From DATMER01 sp040349255 (GTDB lineage Bacteria > Acidobacteriota > Thermoanaerobaculia > Multivoradales > UBA5704): a stretch of DNA of 64,000 nucleotides. Shown one piece after another: positions 8,601 through 15,477 of this stretch. The DNA is taken from contig JBEQUE010000237.1 in the NCBI GenBank assembly GCA_040349255.1, positions 1 through 64,000 on the forward strand, in the 5' to 3' direction. Position 1 is the first letter of the stretch. Every line of letters starts with the position of its first letter. A model generated the notes under the pieces. The model saw only the letters and a list, made by a program, of their open reading frames with translations, did not search any database and was not told where the DNA came from. The translations under genes and the position numbers were made by a program.

Positions 8601-9737
8601 GAGATCTTCGCCAATGCTGAACGTTGTGTGGCCCTCAGCCGCGAGCTCGGCGACCCTGAACGGCTGTTCGCCTCGCTCAACGCCATCTGGGGCTACAACA
8701 TCCTGCGGGGAAACCGGCAGCGTTCGATCGATCTCGCCGACGAGATCGCGAGTCTCGCCAGGACACCCGTCCAGGTCTTCATGAACTACAACACCGGGGT
8801 GACCACCAGTTTTTACCGTGGCCACTTCGAAGAGGCTCTGGCCCTGTCCGAACGGGCGGCTGCGCTCTACGAGCCCAACCGGCTACCCGAGTTCACCCAG
8901 GTCTTCGGCGACGAAGCCAGCCTTTTGCCACACCTCTATCAGTTCTGGGTGCTCTGGATCCTCGGCAAGCCGGATGCGGCCGTGCGCAAGCGGGAAGCCG
9001 TGCTCGCCACTGTCGAAAGCCTCCGGTCCCCCCTCCTGACCGGCATGGCCCTGCTCTTCGAGATGATTCTCTGGCACGAGCTGCGGGCCCTCGACCGGAC
9101 TGAGGAAGCAGCAGGCCGGCTTCTGGATCTGGCCCGGGAGCAGGAGTTCGCCCTGCTCCGTTCCCTCGCCCACTTGGGGCAGGGATGGGCGGCCTGCCGG
9201 CGCGGCGATCTGATGGGCGGGACGGCCTTGCTTCAGACTGGCCTCGAAATGCACCGCGCCACGGGGGCCCGGCTGCCCGGGGGATACTGGGGTTCCTACC
9301 TGATCGAAGCCCATCTGGCAGCCGGGCGGCTCAGCGAAGGATTGGCCGCCACACGCGCGGCCTTGAGCCAGTCAGAGACCCAGCTCGATGTCTTTTTCGA
9401 TGCCGAGATCCTGCGCCTCGAGGGCGAGTTCCTCCGCGCCTCCGGAGACGCCGAAGCGGCCGAGGCCGCCTTTCGCAAGGCGCTCGGGATCGCTCGCGGA
9501 CAGAGAGCCCCTGCTTTCGAGCTGCGCACGGCGACAAGCCTCGGTCGCCTGCTGATGGAGCGGAGCCGCGAGAGCGAAGCCCTGCCCCTGCTCACTGCCG
9601 CCTACCAGCTCTATTCCGAGGGCTTCGCAACCCGCGATCTCACCGAGGCGCGCGAGCTCCTCGATCGGTTGTCCGGTCAGACCGCCAGATCCTCCCGGGT
9701 GACTCCGTCCAGGCCGAGGACGAAGTCGGCGCCGTAG
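5640..9737 (+). CDS. Ser/Thr kinase fused to cyclase-like, AAA ATPase and TPR-like domains
   Basis: From the GTG at 5640 (an in-frame TTG at 5610 is the alternative) the product is 1365 residues. A Hanks-type kinase domain (about 14-275) has a glycine loop GSGGMGEV (24-31), the catalytic HRDLKASN (from 137) and DFG (from about 157). Residues about 330-507 resemble a class III nucleotide cyclase (FGYPQAHEDDAERAVRA near 392), but the usual metal-binding aspartates are missing: CDLVGST is replaced by CCGMVQLD and the GDG turn is absent. An AAA/STAND ATPase follows, with Walker A GEAGIGKS (about 554-561) and Walker B-like VLAVEDLHW (near 683). The C-terminal 400 or so residues are helical, TPR-like repeats. 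Such proteins act as cytoplasmic signalling hubs. A TATATC element lies shortly before the GTG, hinting at a very short leader. The 3' end overlaps the convergent gene by 61 bp. Confidence 0.9.
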   Translation: MQSDNLGGGVPERIGPYRLDALLGSGGMGEVWRAWDERLQRWVALKQIRADVTLRHGRERLWREARSAARLNHPSIVHVYDILEGPDGDWIVMELVQGRTIRRLLEEEGLLSPDRSVKLCREIAEGLAEAHSQGILHRDLKASNVIVTASGRAKILDFGLAKEMPREGAAESQDQTITVSGNILGTCYAMSPEQALGRALDERSDLFSLGSLLYEMLTGKAPFRAENAALSLARVVELKPPPVQRLQPAVPPEVCDLVAWLLQKEPGDRPRSASEVLEALEAAADASGPARTMKPVRPAPALRHDEQPTVVTEIDRTRPEERQRQSGGERRTVTIVCCGMVQLDRSSGEIGALELEALSEAAITFESLGREICREFSGSLGAALNRTLWLCFGYPQAHEDDAERAVRAAQELQARFAALPVSITYRLAVRIGVNTGPAVVVARPSSGPALQPGDTFDIATAIQSQMPAGRIGASAASQQLLGRKFATQPLPSVHVKDLDATIDIYELGASLERESLEDDPIPPLVNRDAEMQILLDRFRLACSGMGQAVLIAGEAGIGKSRLVRALSEQGAAEATTWLIGQGSTYTQNTPLAPILPLLSRAIFAGGISEESAEEKLLRLEKVLDELGVPCDYAPLLGELLALPVADRYPPLTLSPEARRKRTLAALLAFLGALAERSPVVLAVEDLHWIDPSTLELLDLLLGEIAGLRLLLIATFRPEFTAPWRHQTSVTQLSLGRLAETHAAQLIERVAEGKRLPVEMHREIIVRTDGIPLFVEELTKAVLEGAAPLREGVPFTLGSSLLARLDRLGEAKAVAQLASVIGRTFTLEQLEALSWIKGAALQAALGRLLQAEILHRRGPAKGARYVFKHALIQDAAYLSLLASDRQQFHRRFAQLLQKEFPAVAAAEPELMAHHCERGGMTAEAIEHLKAAGLRVLQRSAMLEAISHLTRALDLLPGLSAAPGLLEQELSLRSVLAVALAATRGYGAPEIFANAERCVALSRELGDPERLFASLNAIWGYNILRGNRQRSIDLADEIASLARTPVQVFMNYNTGVTTSFYRGHFEEALALSERAAALYEPNRLPEFTQVFGDEASLLPHLYQFWVLWILGKPDAAVRKREAVLATVESLRSPLLTGMALLFEMILWHELRALDRTEEAAGRLLDLAREQEFALLRSLAHLGQGWAACRRGDLMGGTALLQTGLEMHRATGARLPGGYWGSYLIEAHLAAGRLSEGLAATRAALSQSETQLDVFFDAEILRLEGEFLRASGDAEAAEAAFRKALGIARGQRAPAFELRTATSLGRLLMERSRESEALPLLTAAYQLYSEGFATRDLTEARELLDRLSGQTARSSRVTPSRPRTKSAP

Positions 9738-10735
9738 GCTTGGGCGGGAGTCTGGAAGCCGGCCTTCAGATCCCCGGCGAGCACTCTCTCGACGGCGGCC
9801 AGCGCTGCGGCGGCGGTGAAGGTATAACCGTCGGGTGTCCGGAGTCGCGAGCTGACGAGCTGGCCGGCGCGATTCTCGGCCTCGGCAACCACAACGCATC
9901 TCATGTGTCGGCGCTCAACGGGCGTAGGGCCCTCGGGAAAGGCCTCAACCGGTGCCCGCAGAACGGCCCGTCCCCAGGGTGAGTGGAAACAGCCGGCGAG
10001 GAGACGAGCCGCCAGAAGCGCCGCTTTTTCCCAGGGCAGGAGCTCCAGATAGACTTCGATGTCAGGAATCCCCGTGGTCAGGTACGCCGTGACCGCGTCG
10101 ACGGCTTCGACAGCCAGGCTCGTTCGCTGCCCCTGGCCGTAGTCGAAGTCGCGCTCCATGCGGCTCCACGGCAGCAGGACCAGCCGCCCGCCGCGCCTGA
10201 CATGCACCCCCGGGCCGAGCTGCCGGACGATGGTCCGCAGCGAGCCGCGTCCGGCGAAGCCCGGCCGTGCCATCCCCAACCTGAGTCTCACCGCACCGGG
10301 GAGTCGCCGCGCGAGATGGGCGGCCAGGCAATCCGAAGCCACGATGACAAAACCGGCGCCCGGCAGAAGCATGACCCCACTCCGGCGCGCCTCCTCCCCA
10401 CGACGCGCGAGAGCGGCGAAGACGGCGGGCTCACCGGTCACGTCCAGGTAGTGGGCTCCGCTGGCCAGGCAGGCTGCGACCAGCGGTCCGGCCGTGGCGA
10501 CGAACGGTCCGGCCGCGTTGAGCACCAATCGGCTCCCCTGGAGCAGGTGGGAGAGCGCCGCGGGATCGTCGAGATGGGCGACGCGGTATTCGAGGCTCAG
10601 AGAGGTGGCCAGCCGCCGCAGCCGCGCCGCGTCACGGCCGGCGAGCAACGGTTTGAGACCGCGGGCCGCAGCCCGCCTGGACAGCATTCGGCCCGTGTAG
10701 CCCGTTGCCCCGTAGATCAGCCACCGTTCATTCAT
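9677..10735 (-). CDS. Saccharopine dehydrogenase-like NAD(P)-dependent reductase
   Basis: The 352-residue product opens with a Rossmann motif, WLIYGATGYTG (GxxGxxG at 9-15), followed by LLAGRD and a conserved VLNAAGPF. These match the saccharopine dehydrogenase/trans-acting enoyl reductase family. Members reduce or oxidise varied substrates with NAD(P)H, including polyketide-type enoyl groups in mycobacteria, so the substrate cannot be read from sequence. The ATG is at 10735. The gene runs divergently from the isoprenoid-like cluster, with 109 bp between the two start codons, and its 3' end overlaps the kinase gene. It may serve the adjacent pathway, or it may be unrelated housekeeping. Confidence 0.8.
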   Translation of the reverse strand: MNERWLIYGATGYTGRMLSRRAAARGLKPLLAGRDAARLRRLATSLSLEYRVAHLDDPAALSHLLQGSRLVLNAAGPFVATAGPLVAACLASGAHYLDVTGEPAVFAALARRGEEARRSGVMLLPGAGFVIVASDCLAAHLARRLPGAVRLRLGMARPGFAGRGSLRTIVRQLGPGVHVRRGGRLVLLPWSRMERDFDYGQGQRTSLAVEAVDAVTAYLTTGIPDIEVYLELLPWEKAALLAARLLAGCFHSPWGRAVLRAPVEAFPEGPTPVERRHMRCVVVAEAENRAGQLVSSRLRTPDGYTFTAAAALAAVERVLAGDLKAGFQTPAQAYGADFVLGLDGVTREDLAV

Positions 10736-10769
10736 GGGCGAAGCCGGAAGCCTAGCTTTGGAACTGATA

Positions 10770-10799
10770 TTGCGTCAACGTCCGGACAGGCCCTACAGT
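10770..10799 (+). promoter_or_regulatory. Candidate sigma-70-like promoter of the FAD oxidoreductase cluster
   Basis: TTGCGT (10770-10775) and TACAGT (10794-10799) are separated by 18 bp and lie 46 bp before the likely TTG start. Nearly the same pair precedes the next gene (13051-13079), which supports a shared promoter type. It sits in the divergent gap to the reductase gene. Confidence 0.5.
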
Positions 10800-10844
10800 A
10801 CCCCCCTGCAGACAATGGGAAATCCGGGAAAAGAGGAGGCGGCC

Positions 10845-13022
10845 TTGAAACGACGGCCCATCCAGGTCGCGGTCGTAGGCGGCGGCTGTGCCGGGATCAC
10901 GGCCGCCTTCGAGCTCTCCCGGCCCGAGCACCGGGGCCGCTTCGCGGTGACCGTCTATCAGCAGGGATGGCGGCTCGGAGGCAAGGGAGCGTCCGGCCGA
11001 GGTGCGAACGGACGCATCGAGGAACACGGGGTGCACATCTGGATGGGGTCCTATGAGAACGCCTTCCGTCTCCTCCGGGAGTGCTATGCCGAGCTCGGCC
11101 GCGATCCCGAGACCCAGCCCATGGCGGATTGGCGTGACGCCTTCTTTCCAGCCCCCCGGATCGGTCTCACGGAGGCGCGGGAGAGCGGCAGTTGGGGGGG
11201 CTGGACTGCCCTCTTCCCGCCCATGCCCGGCCTGCCCGGCGATCCGCTGACCGCCGACAATCCCTTCTCGGTGAGCGGCTACCTGGTCCACATCGTGCGG
11301 CTCCTCACGACGGTGGTCGAGTCGGTGCGCCAGCGTCAGGAAGGCGCCGCGGAGAGCCGGGCCAGCGTGCCCCGGTTCTCTCCGCGAACACCGCAAGCGG
11401 TCCTCGACAGCCTGGCCCGCCTCGTCCGTTACGGACATCTGACGACCCTTGTCGGCCTTGCCGAGGCGATGCGGGGCCTCACGATTCTCTTCGGCGGCTG
11501 GAGCCGCAGCCTGCCCGAGCGGGGCATGGAGTCGGCCGCCGTCGGACCGCTCGACAACGTGGTGCGGAGCGCCGTGCGCCTGCTCTGGGAGCTGGCCCGC
11601 CGGGACGATGAGCTGCGCCGCGTGTGGGTGATCGTGGACCTCCTCCTCGCGGTGATCCGCGGCGTGATCCGCTTTGGCCTGGTGACCGATCCTCGCGGCT
11701 TCGACGCCGTCGACGACTACGACTTCCGCGAGTGGCTGGCTCTCAACGGAGCGTCGCGCCCCACCCTCGACTCCGACCTCCTGCGCGGCGTGGGGTACGA
11801 CCGGATGTTCGCCTATGAGGACGGCGACCCGGCGCGGCCGCGGATATCCGCCGGCCAGTCCCTTCGCGACCTCCTGCGAGGGCTCTTCACCTACCGCGGC
11901 GCCTTTTTCTGGAAGATGCGCGCCGGCATGGGCGACATCGTCTTCGCCCCTTTCTATGAGGTCCTGCGGAGGCGCGGCGTCCGCTTCGAGTTTTTCCATC
12001 GCCTGGAAGCCGTGCGGCTCGCCCGGGAGGACCGCCTCCTCCCCGGCGAGCGTCCCTACGTCGAGGCCCTGGAGCTCGACGTCCAGGCCGACGCGCGCTC
12101 GGGAAGCTACGAGCCGCTGACCGAGGTCCAGGGCCTCCCCTGCTGGCCGGCGCGGCCCGATTATCGGCAGCTCGAGGACGGCGAGCGCCTGGAAGCGGAA
12201 GAGTGGAACCCCGAGTCGTTCTGGGACGGCCGCAAGGTGCGCCGGAAGACGCTGCGGGTCGGAAAGGACTTCGACTTCGTCGTCCTGGCCGTCGGGCTGG
12301 GGGCGGTCCCCCACGTCGCCGCGGAGATCCTGGATCGCGACCGGCGCTGGCGGCGGATGGTCGACAGCATCAAGACGATCGAGACGGGAGCCTTCCAGCT
12401 CTGGCTCAAGAAGGACCTGGCCGAGCTCGGCTGGCCCGGTGCGGAGGACATCACCCTGACCGGCTTCGTAAAACCGTTCGACACCTGGGCCGACATGACC
12501 CATCTCCTCCCGGAGGAGAGCTGGCCTGCCGGCCGGGTCCCGCGCTCGCTCGCCTACTTCTGCGGTCCCCTGCCGTCGGGACCGGAGCTGCCGAGCCGTG
12601 CTGATGTCGGCTATCCAGCGGCGCGGCGGGAGGCGGCGCGACAGTCGGCCGTCCGTTTCCTCGACCGCCACGTTGGCCATCTCTGGCCGCATGCGACCCA
12701 CTCGCGGGGTGGATTCCGGTGGGACCTCCTGGTGCCGCCCGGGACGGAGCGCCCGGCAGGCCTGGCGCGCTTCGCCACTCAGTACTGGACCGCGAACGTC
12801 AACCCCTCCGACCGTTATACCCTGAGCCTCCCCGGCACGGCGAAGGACCGCATCTCGCCGCTTGACAACAGCTATGACAACCTGACCGTGGCCGGCGACT
12901 GGACCTCCTGCGGCCTGATCGTCGGCTGCGTCGAGGCGGCGGTCATGTCGGGCCGGCTGGCAGCGCACGCCCTGTCCGGCCTCCCGCACCTCGAAGACAT
13001 CGTGGGATTCGATCATCCTTGA
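10845..13022 (+). CDS. FAD-dependent oxidoreductase, carotenoid-desaturase-like (COG3349-like), copy 1
   Basis: I chose the TTG at 10845 because AGGAGG (10834-10839) sits 5 bp before it; an in-frame ATG at 10815 lacks such a site. The 725-residue product has a dinucleotide-binding motif VAVVGGGCAGITAAFEL (glycines at 12, 14 and 17), then YQQGWRLGGKGASGRG, both typical of the amine oxidase/phytoene desaturase superfamily, and a C-terminal flavin motif NLTVAGDWTSCGLIVG. It is clearly longer than CrtI-type desaturases (about 500 residues) and matches what I know of COG3349. It is a very close paralogue of the gene at 15474. The flavin fold is safe; desaturation, isomerisation or oxidation of an isoprenoid is inferred from the family and the polyprenyl synthase downstream. 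Confidence 0.82.
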   Translation: MKRRPIQVAVVGGGCAGITAAFELSRPEHRGRFAVTVYQQGWRLGGKGASGRGANGRIEEHGVHIWMGSYENAFRLLRECYAELGRDPETQPMADWRDAFFPAPRIGLTEARESGSWGGWTALFPPMPGLPGDPLTADNPFSVSGYLVHIVRLLTTVVESVRQRQEGAAESRASVPRFSPRTPQAVLDSLARLVRYGHLTTLVGLAEAMRGLTILFGGWSRSLPERGMESAAVGPLDNVVRSAVRLLWELARRDDELRRVWVIVDLLLAVIRGVIRFGLVTDPRGFDAVDDYDFREWLALNGASRPTLDSDLLRGVGYDRMFAYEDGDPARPRISAGQSLRDLLRGLFTYRGAFFWKMRAGMGDIVFAPFYEVLRRRGVRFEFFHRLEAVRLAREDRLLPGERPYVEALELDVQADARSGSYEPLTEVQGLPCWPARPDYRQLEDGERLEAEEWNPESFWDGRKVRRKTLRVGKDFDFVVLAVGLGAVPHVAAEILDRDRRWRRMVDSIKTIETGAFQLWLKKDLAELGWPGAEDITLTGFVKPFDTWADMTHLLPEESWPAGRVPRSLAYFCGPLPSGPELPSRADVGYPAARREAARQSAVRFLDRHVGHLWPHATHSRGGFRWDLLVPPGTERPAGLARFATQYWTANVNPSDRYTLSLPGTAKDRISPLDNSYDNLTVAGDWTSCGLIVGCVEAAVMSGRLAAHALSGLPHLEDIVGFDHP

Positions 13023-13050
13023 CAGCGATTGAGCAGCTTTCGCGTAGGAC

Positions 13051-13079
13051 TTGCGCCACGCTCGGGCTGGTTCTACAGT
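13051..13079 (+). promoter_or_regulatory. Candidate promoter upstream of the double ADC-like gene
   Basis: TTGCGC (13051-13056), a 17-bp spacer and TACAGT (13074-13079) lie 55 bp before the ATG at 13135. They repeat the element pair at 10770-10799. This suggests the decarboxylase-like gene and those after it can be transcribed separately from the first oxidoreductase. Confidence 0.5.
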
Positions 13080-13134
13080 ATGGAAAAACCTGAACCGGCA
13101 GGAGAGGGAGCTGGCTTCCAACTGGAGGGGAACC

Positions 13135-15477
13135 ATGAAGCGCTCGCGAGACTGGTGCGACCTGCTCCGGCCTTACAATACGGCCCGCGGAATGGCCGAC
13201 GCGGCCATCCTCGATCCTCCTCCCTTCACCTTTCCCGGGGTCACCGCCCGCTTCTTCCCCTTGCGGGCGAGCCCCAACATCCTGAGCTCCTTCTACAGGA
13301 GCTACCTCGACGTAGCGCCGGAAATCTGCCTGTTCAAACCGACCCTCCCGTGGGTCTTGCTGGTGGTCCTCGATTATGGGTACATGGCGTCCGAGGAGAC
13401 GAACCTGGGCTGGGTTTCGCAACACGAGATCTTCTTCGGAGTGCCGCTCGAAGAGTGGCGCTCCGACCGTCCAGGAGGCCCGCCGGTCTTCAGGCGCTGG
13501 GTGTTGAACACTCCGTTCATCTTCGTCGATGACGCCTCTTCGATCACCGTCGGCCGCGAGGTCTACGGCTGGCCCAAGGTCCAGGCAAAGCTGCGCAAGA
13601 CCCGGGGGAAATGGCTGGCGGACCCGTGCGCAGCCACCCGCCTCCTGAGCCTGAATGTCAAGGGATTCGGCGACCGCCGGTGCGATGCAATCCGTCTCCT
13701 CGACATCGATCAACGATCGAACCAGAACGTGTCCCTCGTTCCTCTCGATCTCAAGGCGGTCGACCCTTTCAAGCGGCTGTCCCGCTGGATCGAATTGTCA
13801 TGGTCGGCCGGGCTGGAGTTGGCGGAGCTCGTCGCGCGCGCGCCGCTCTCCGGCTTCGGCCCCGAGGATCCGGAGGCCGACTGCGAGGTCCTGTTCGACA
13901 CCCTGCGCCAAGTGTTCAATTTCTATCAGGACCCGGAAATGGAGGTGGTGACGCTCAAGCAGTTTCCGGATGCCCACAATCCTGCCCAGATCTGTTACGA
14001 ATCTCTCGTGCTGTCGCGCATGGGCATTTCCCGCTTCAACCGCGGCGGGCTCCTGGGCCTTCCCAATGTCCTCCAGGGCGAGGCCGACGGGGGATTCCGC
14101 ATCCGCCTCCACCAGGACTCGGCCTTCCCCATCGTCGAGTCGTTGGGCCTGCAAGTGGCTCGGGAGCGGACGATCGATGGCCACAGCGTCTCGGTCCTCG
14201 AACCGATCTTCCCTTTCTGGATGAGCGTCGATCTGCGCTACGGCAAAGGTGAGTCGCTCTGCTGGCGGATGAAGGGCACGCCCTGGTATCGCGAAAGGAC
14301 TCCGGTCGGAGGTCCTACCCGGAGCGCGCCCTACAACACGTTCGCCGGAGCGGGTCAACAGGTGTGGTGCGGTCCTTTCTACATCCCCAAGGCCTGTTGG
14401 GACGTTTTTCCGTTGCGGGCGGATGCAGCGAAGCTGCGCAGGTTCATCGAGCGCTATCTCAACCTCGGAGAGCCTTACCGCTTTGAGCCCTGGGGATCGT
14501 ACGTGTACATGATCGCTTCCACGAGCCGGATGTTCTCGCTGGTGAAAAGCGCCGCGTGGCTCGACTCGAACCAGATCAACTTCGTCGTTCCCCTTCTCTG
14601 TTATGAAGGGCGGCAGCTCAAGGGCATCCTGGTGACCAGGCCGTTTTCCTTCTGCGACAATCCGACAATGACCATGACCCTGCAGGAGGTCCAGGGGGTT
14701 CCCGCGCTGGCTGCCACGATCAAGGCCATGCCGCGATTCTGGCGCAACAAGGAGCCCATGCTCAAAATGCGCTTGAAAGTCTTCACGGCTCTCGACGAAG
14801 GGCTGGAGGGCAAAAATCGGACTCTGCTCGAGGTCGTGCGCCGTGCTCCTTCGCCGGGCTGCAGCCTTCCGCCTCCCTGCGACCCCTGTATCCAGGATAT
14901 CGCCCGGCTCATCGACTGGAATGAGCTGCCCTTGCACACGCTGACGCTCAAGCAGTTCCGGGATGCCGCGTACCCGACCCTCGCCTGCTACCAGGCGCTG
15001 GTCCTCGAACCGTGGACGCTCTCCAAACCCAGGCAGTTCAAGCCGCTCAAGCCCGGGACGGCGGTCAAGATCTTCCGGTATCCGAGCATCCCCCTGGCGG
15101 AAACGCTGGGTCTCGAACATGATTTCGTGGTGCCGCCCAAGGTGGAGAAAGGGGCGATTGCGGACGTCTTCTGCCCCGACAGCCCGTTCAGGGTCGAATG
15201 GACGGTTCATATCGGGCTCGCGGAGGCGATCTCCCGTACCGCCGGCTTCCTGCCCTGGCAGAGCTACAGGGAGGCAGCTCGCGACATCCCCGACTTCCGT
15301 CAAATGGCAGAGGAGGACGCACAGAAGCTCATCGCCAGCGGTCCACAGGAGATCATCCGAGCTCTCGTGGCTCAAGCCGGCGGCCCGGCTCCGGAAACGA
15401 GCCCGGATCCGGTGCAGGAACGAGGAGCGAGGGCCTCTTCAAAACGCGGCAAACGGCGAGGGGGCAGGCGCCCGTGA
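13135..15477 (+). CDS. Tandem acetoacetate decarboxylase-like protein
   Basis: The ATG at 13135 has a GGAGG site 6 bp upstream; the frame is open further back only across the putative promoter. The 780-residue product is two acetoacetate-decarboxylase-like domains in one chain, about three times the usual single-domain length. The duplication shows in LKQFPDAHNPAQICYESLVL against LKQFRDAAYPTLACYQALVL. Domain 1 keeps REVYGWPK (141-148), whose lysine fits the family's Schiff-base lysine. The matching stretch of domain 2 is QEVQGVPA (517-524), with alanine there. ADC-like proteins decarboxylate beta-keto acids or use the same lysine chemistry for aldol or dehydration steps. The stop overlaps the next start (GTGA). 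Substrate unknown. Confidence 0.75.
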   Translation: MKRSRDWCDLLRPYNTARGMADAAILDPPPFTFPGVTARFFPLRASPNILSSFYRSYLDVAPEICLFKPTLPWVLLVVLDYGYMASEETNLGWVSQHEIFFGVPLEEWRSDRPGGPPVFRRWVLNTPFIFVDDASSITVGREVYGWPKVQAKLRKTRGKWLADPCAATRLLSLNVKGFGDRRCDAIRLLDIDQRSNQNVSLVPLDLKAVDPFKRLSRWIELSWSAGLELAELVARAPLSGFGPEDPEADCEVLFDTLRQVFNFYQDPEMEVVTLKQFPDAHNPAQICYESLVLSRMGISRFNRGGLLGLPNVLQGEADGGFRIRLHQDSAFPIVESLGLQVARERTIDGHSVSVLEPIFPFWMSVDLRYGKGESLCWRMKGTPWYRERTPVGGPTRSAPYNTFAGAGQQVWCGPFYIPKACWDVFPLRADAAKLRRFIERYLNLGEPYRFEPWGSYVYMIASTSRMFSLVKSAAWLDSNQINFVVPLLCYEGRQLKGILVTRPFSFCDNPTMTMTLQEVQGVPALAATIKAMPRFWRNKEPMLKMRLKVFTALDEGLEGKNRTLLEVVRRAPSPGCSLPPPCDPCIQDIARLIDWNELPLHTLTLKQFRDAAYPTLACYQALVLEPWTLSKPRQFKPLKPGTAVKIFRYPSIPLAETLGLEHDFVVPPKVEKGAIADVFCPDSPFRVEWTVHIGLAEAISRTAGFLPWQSYREAARDIPDFRQMAEEDAQKLIASGPQEIIRALVAQAGGPAPETSPDPVQERGARASSKRGKRRGGRRP

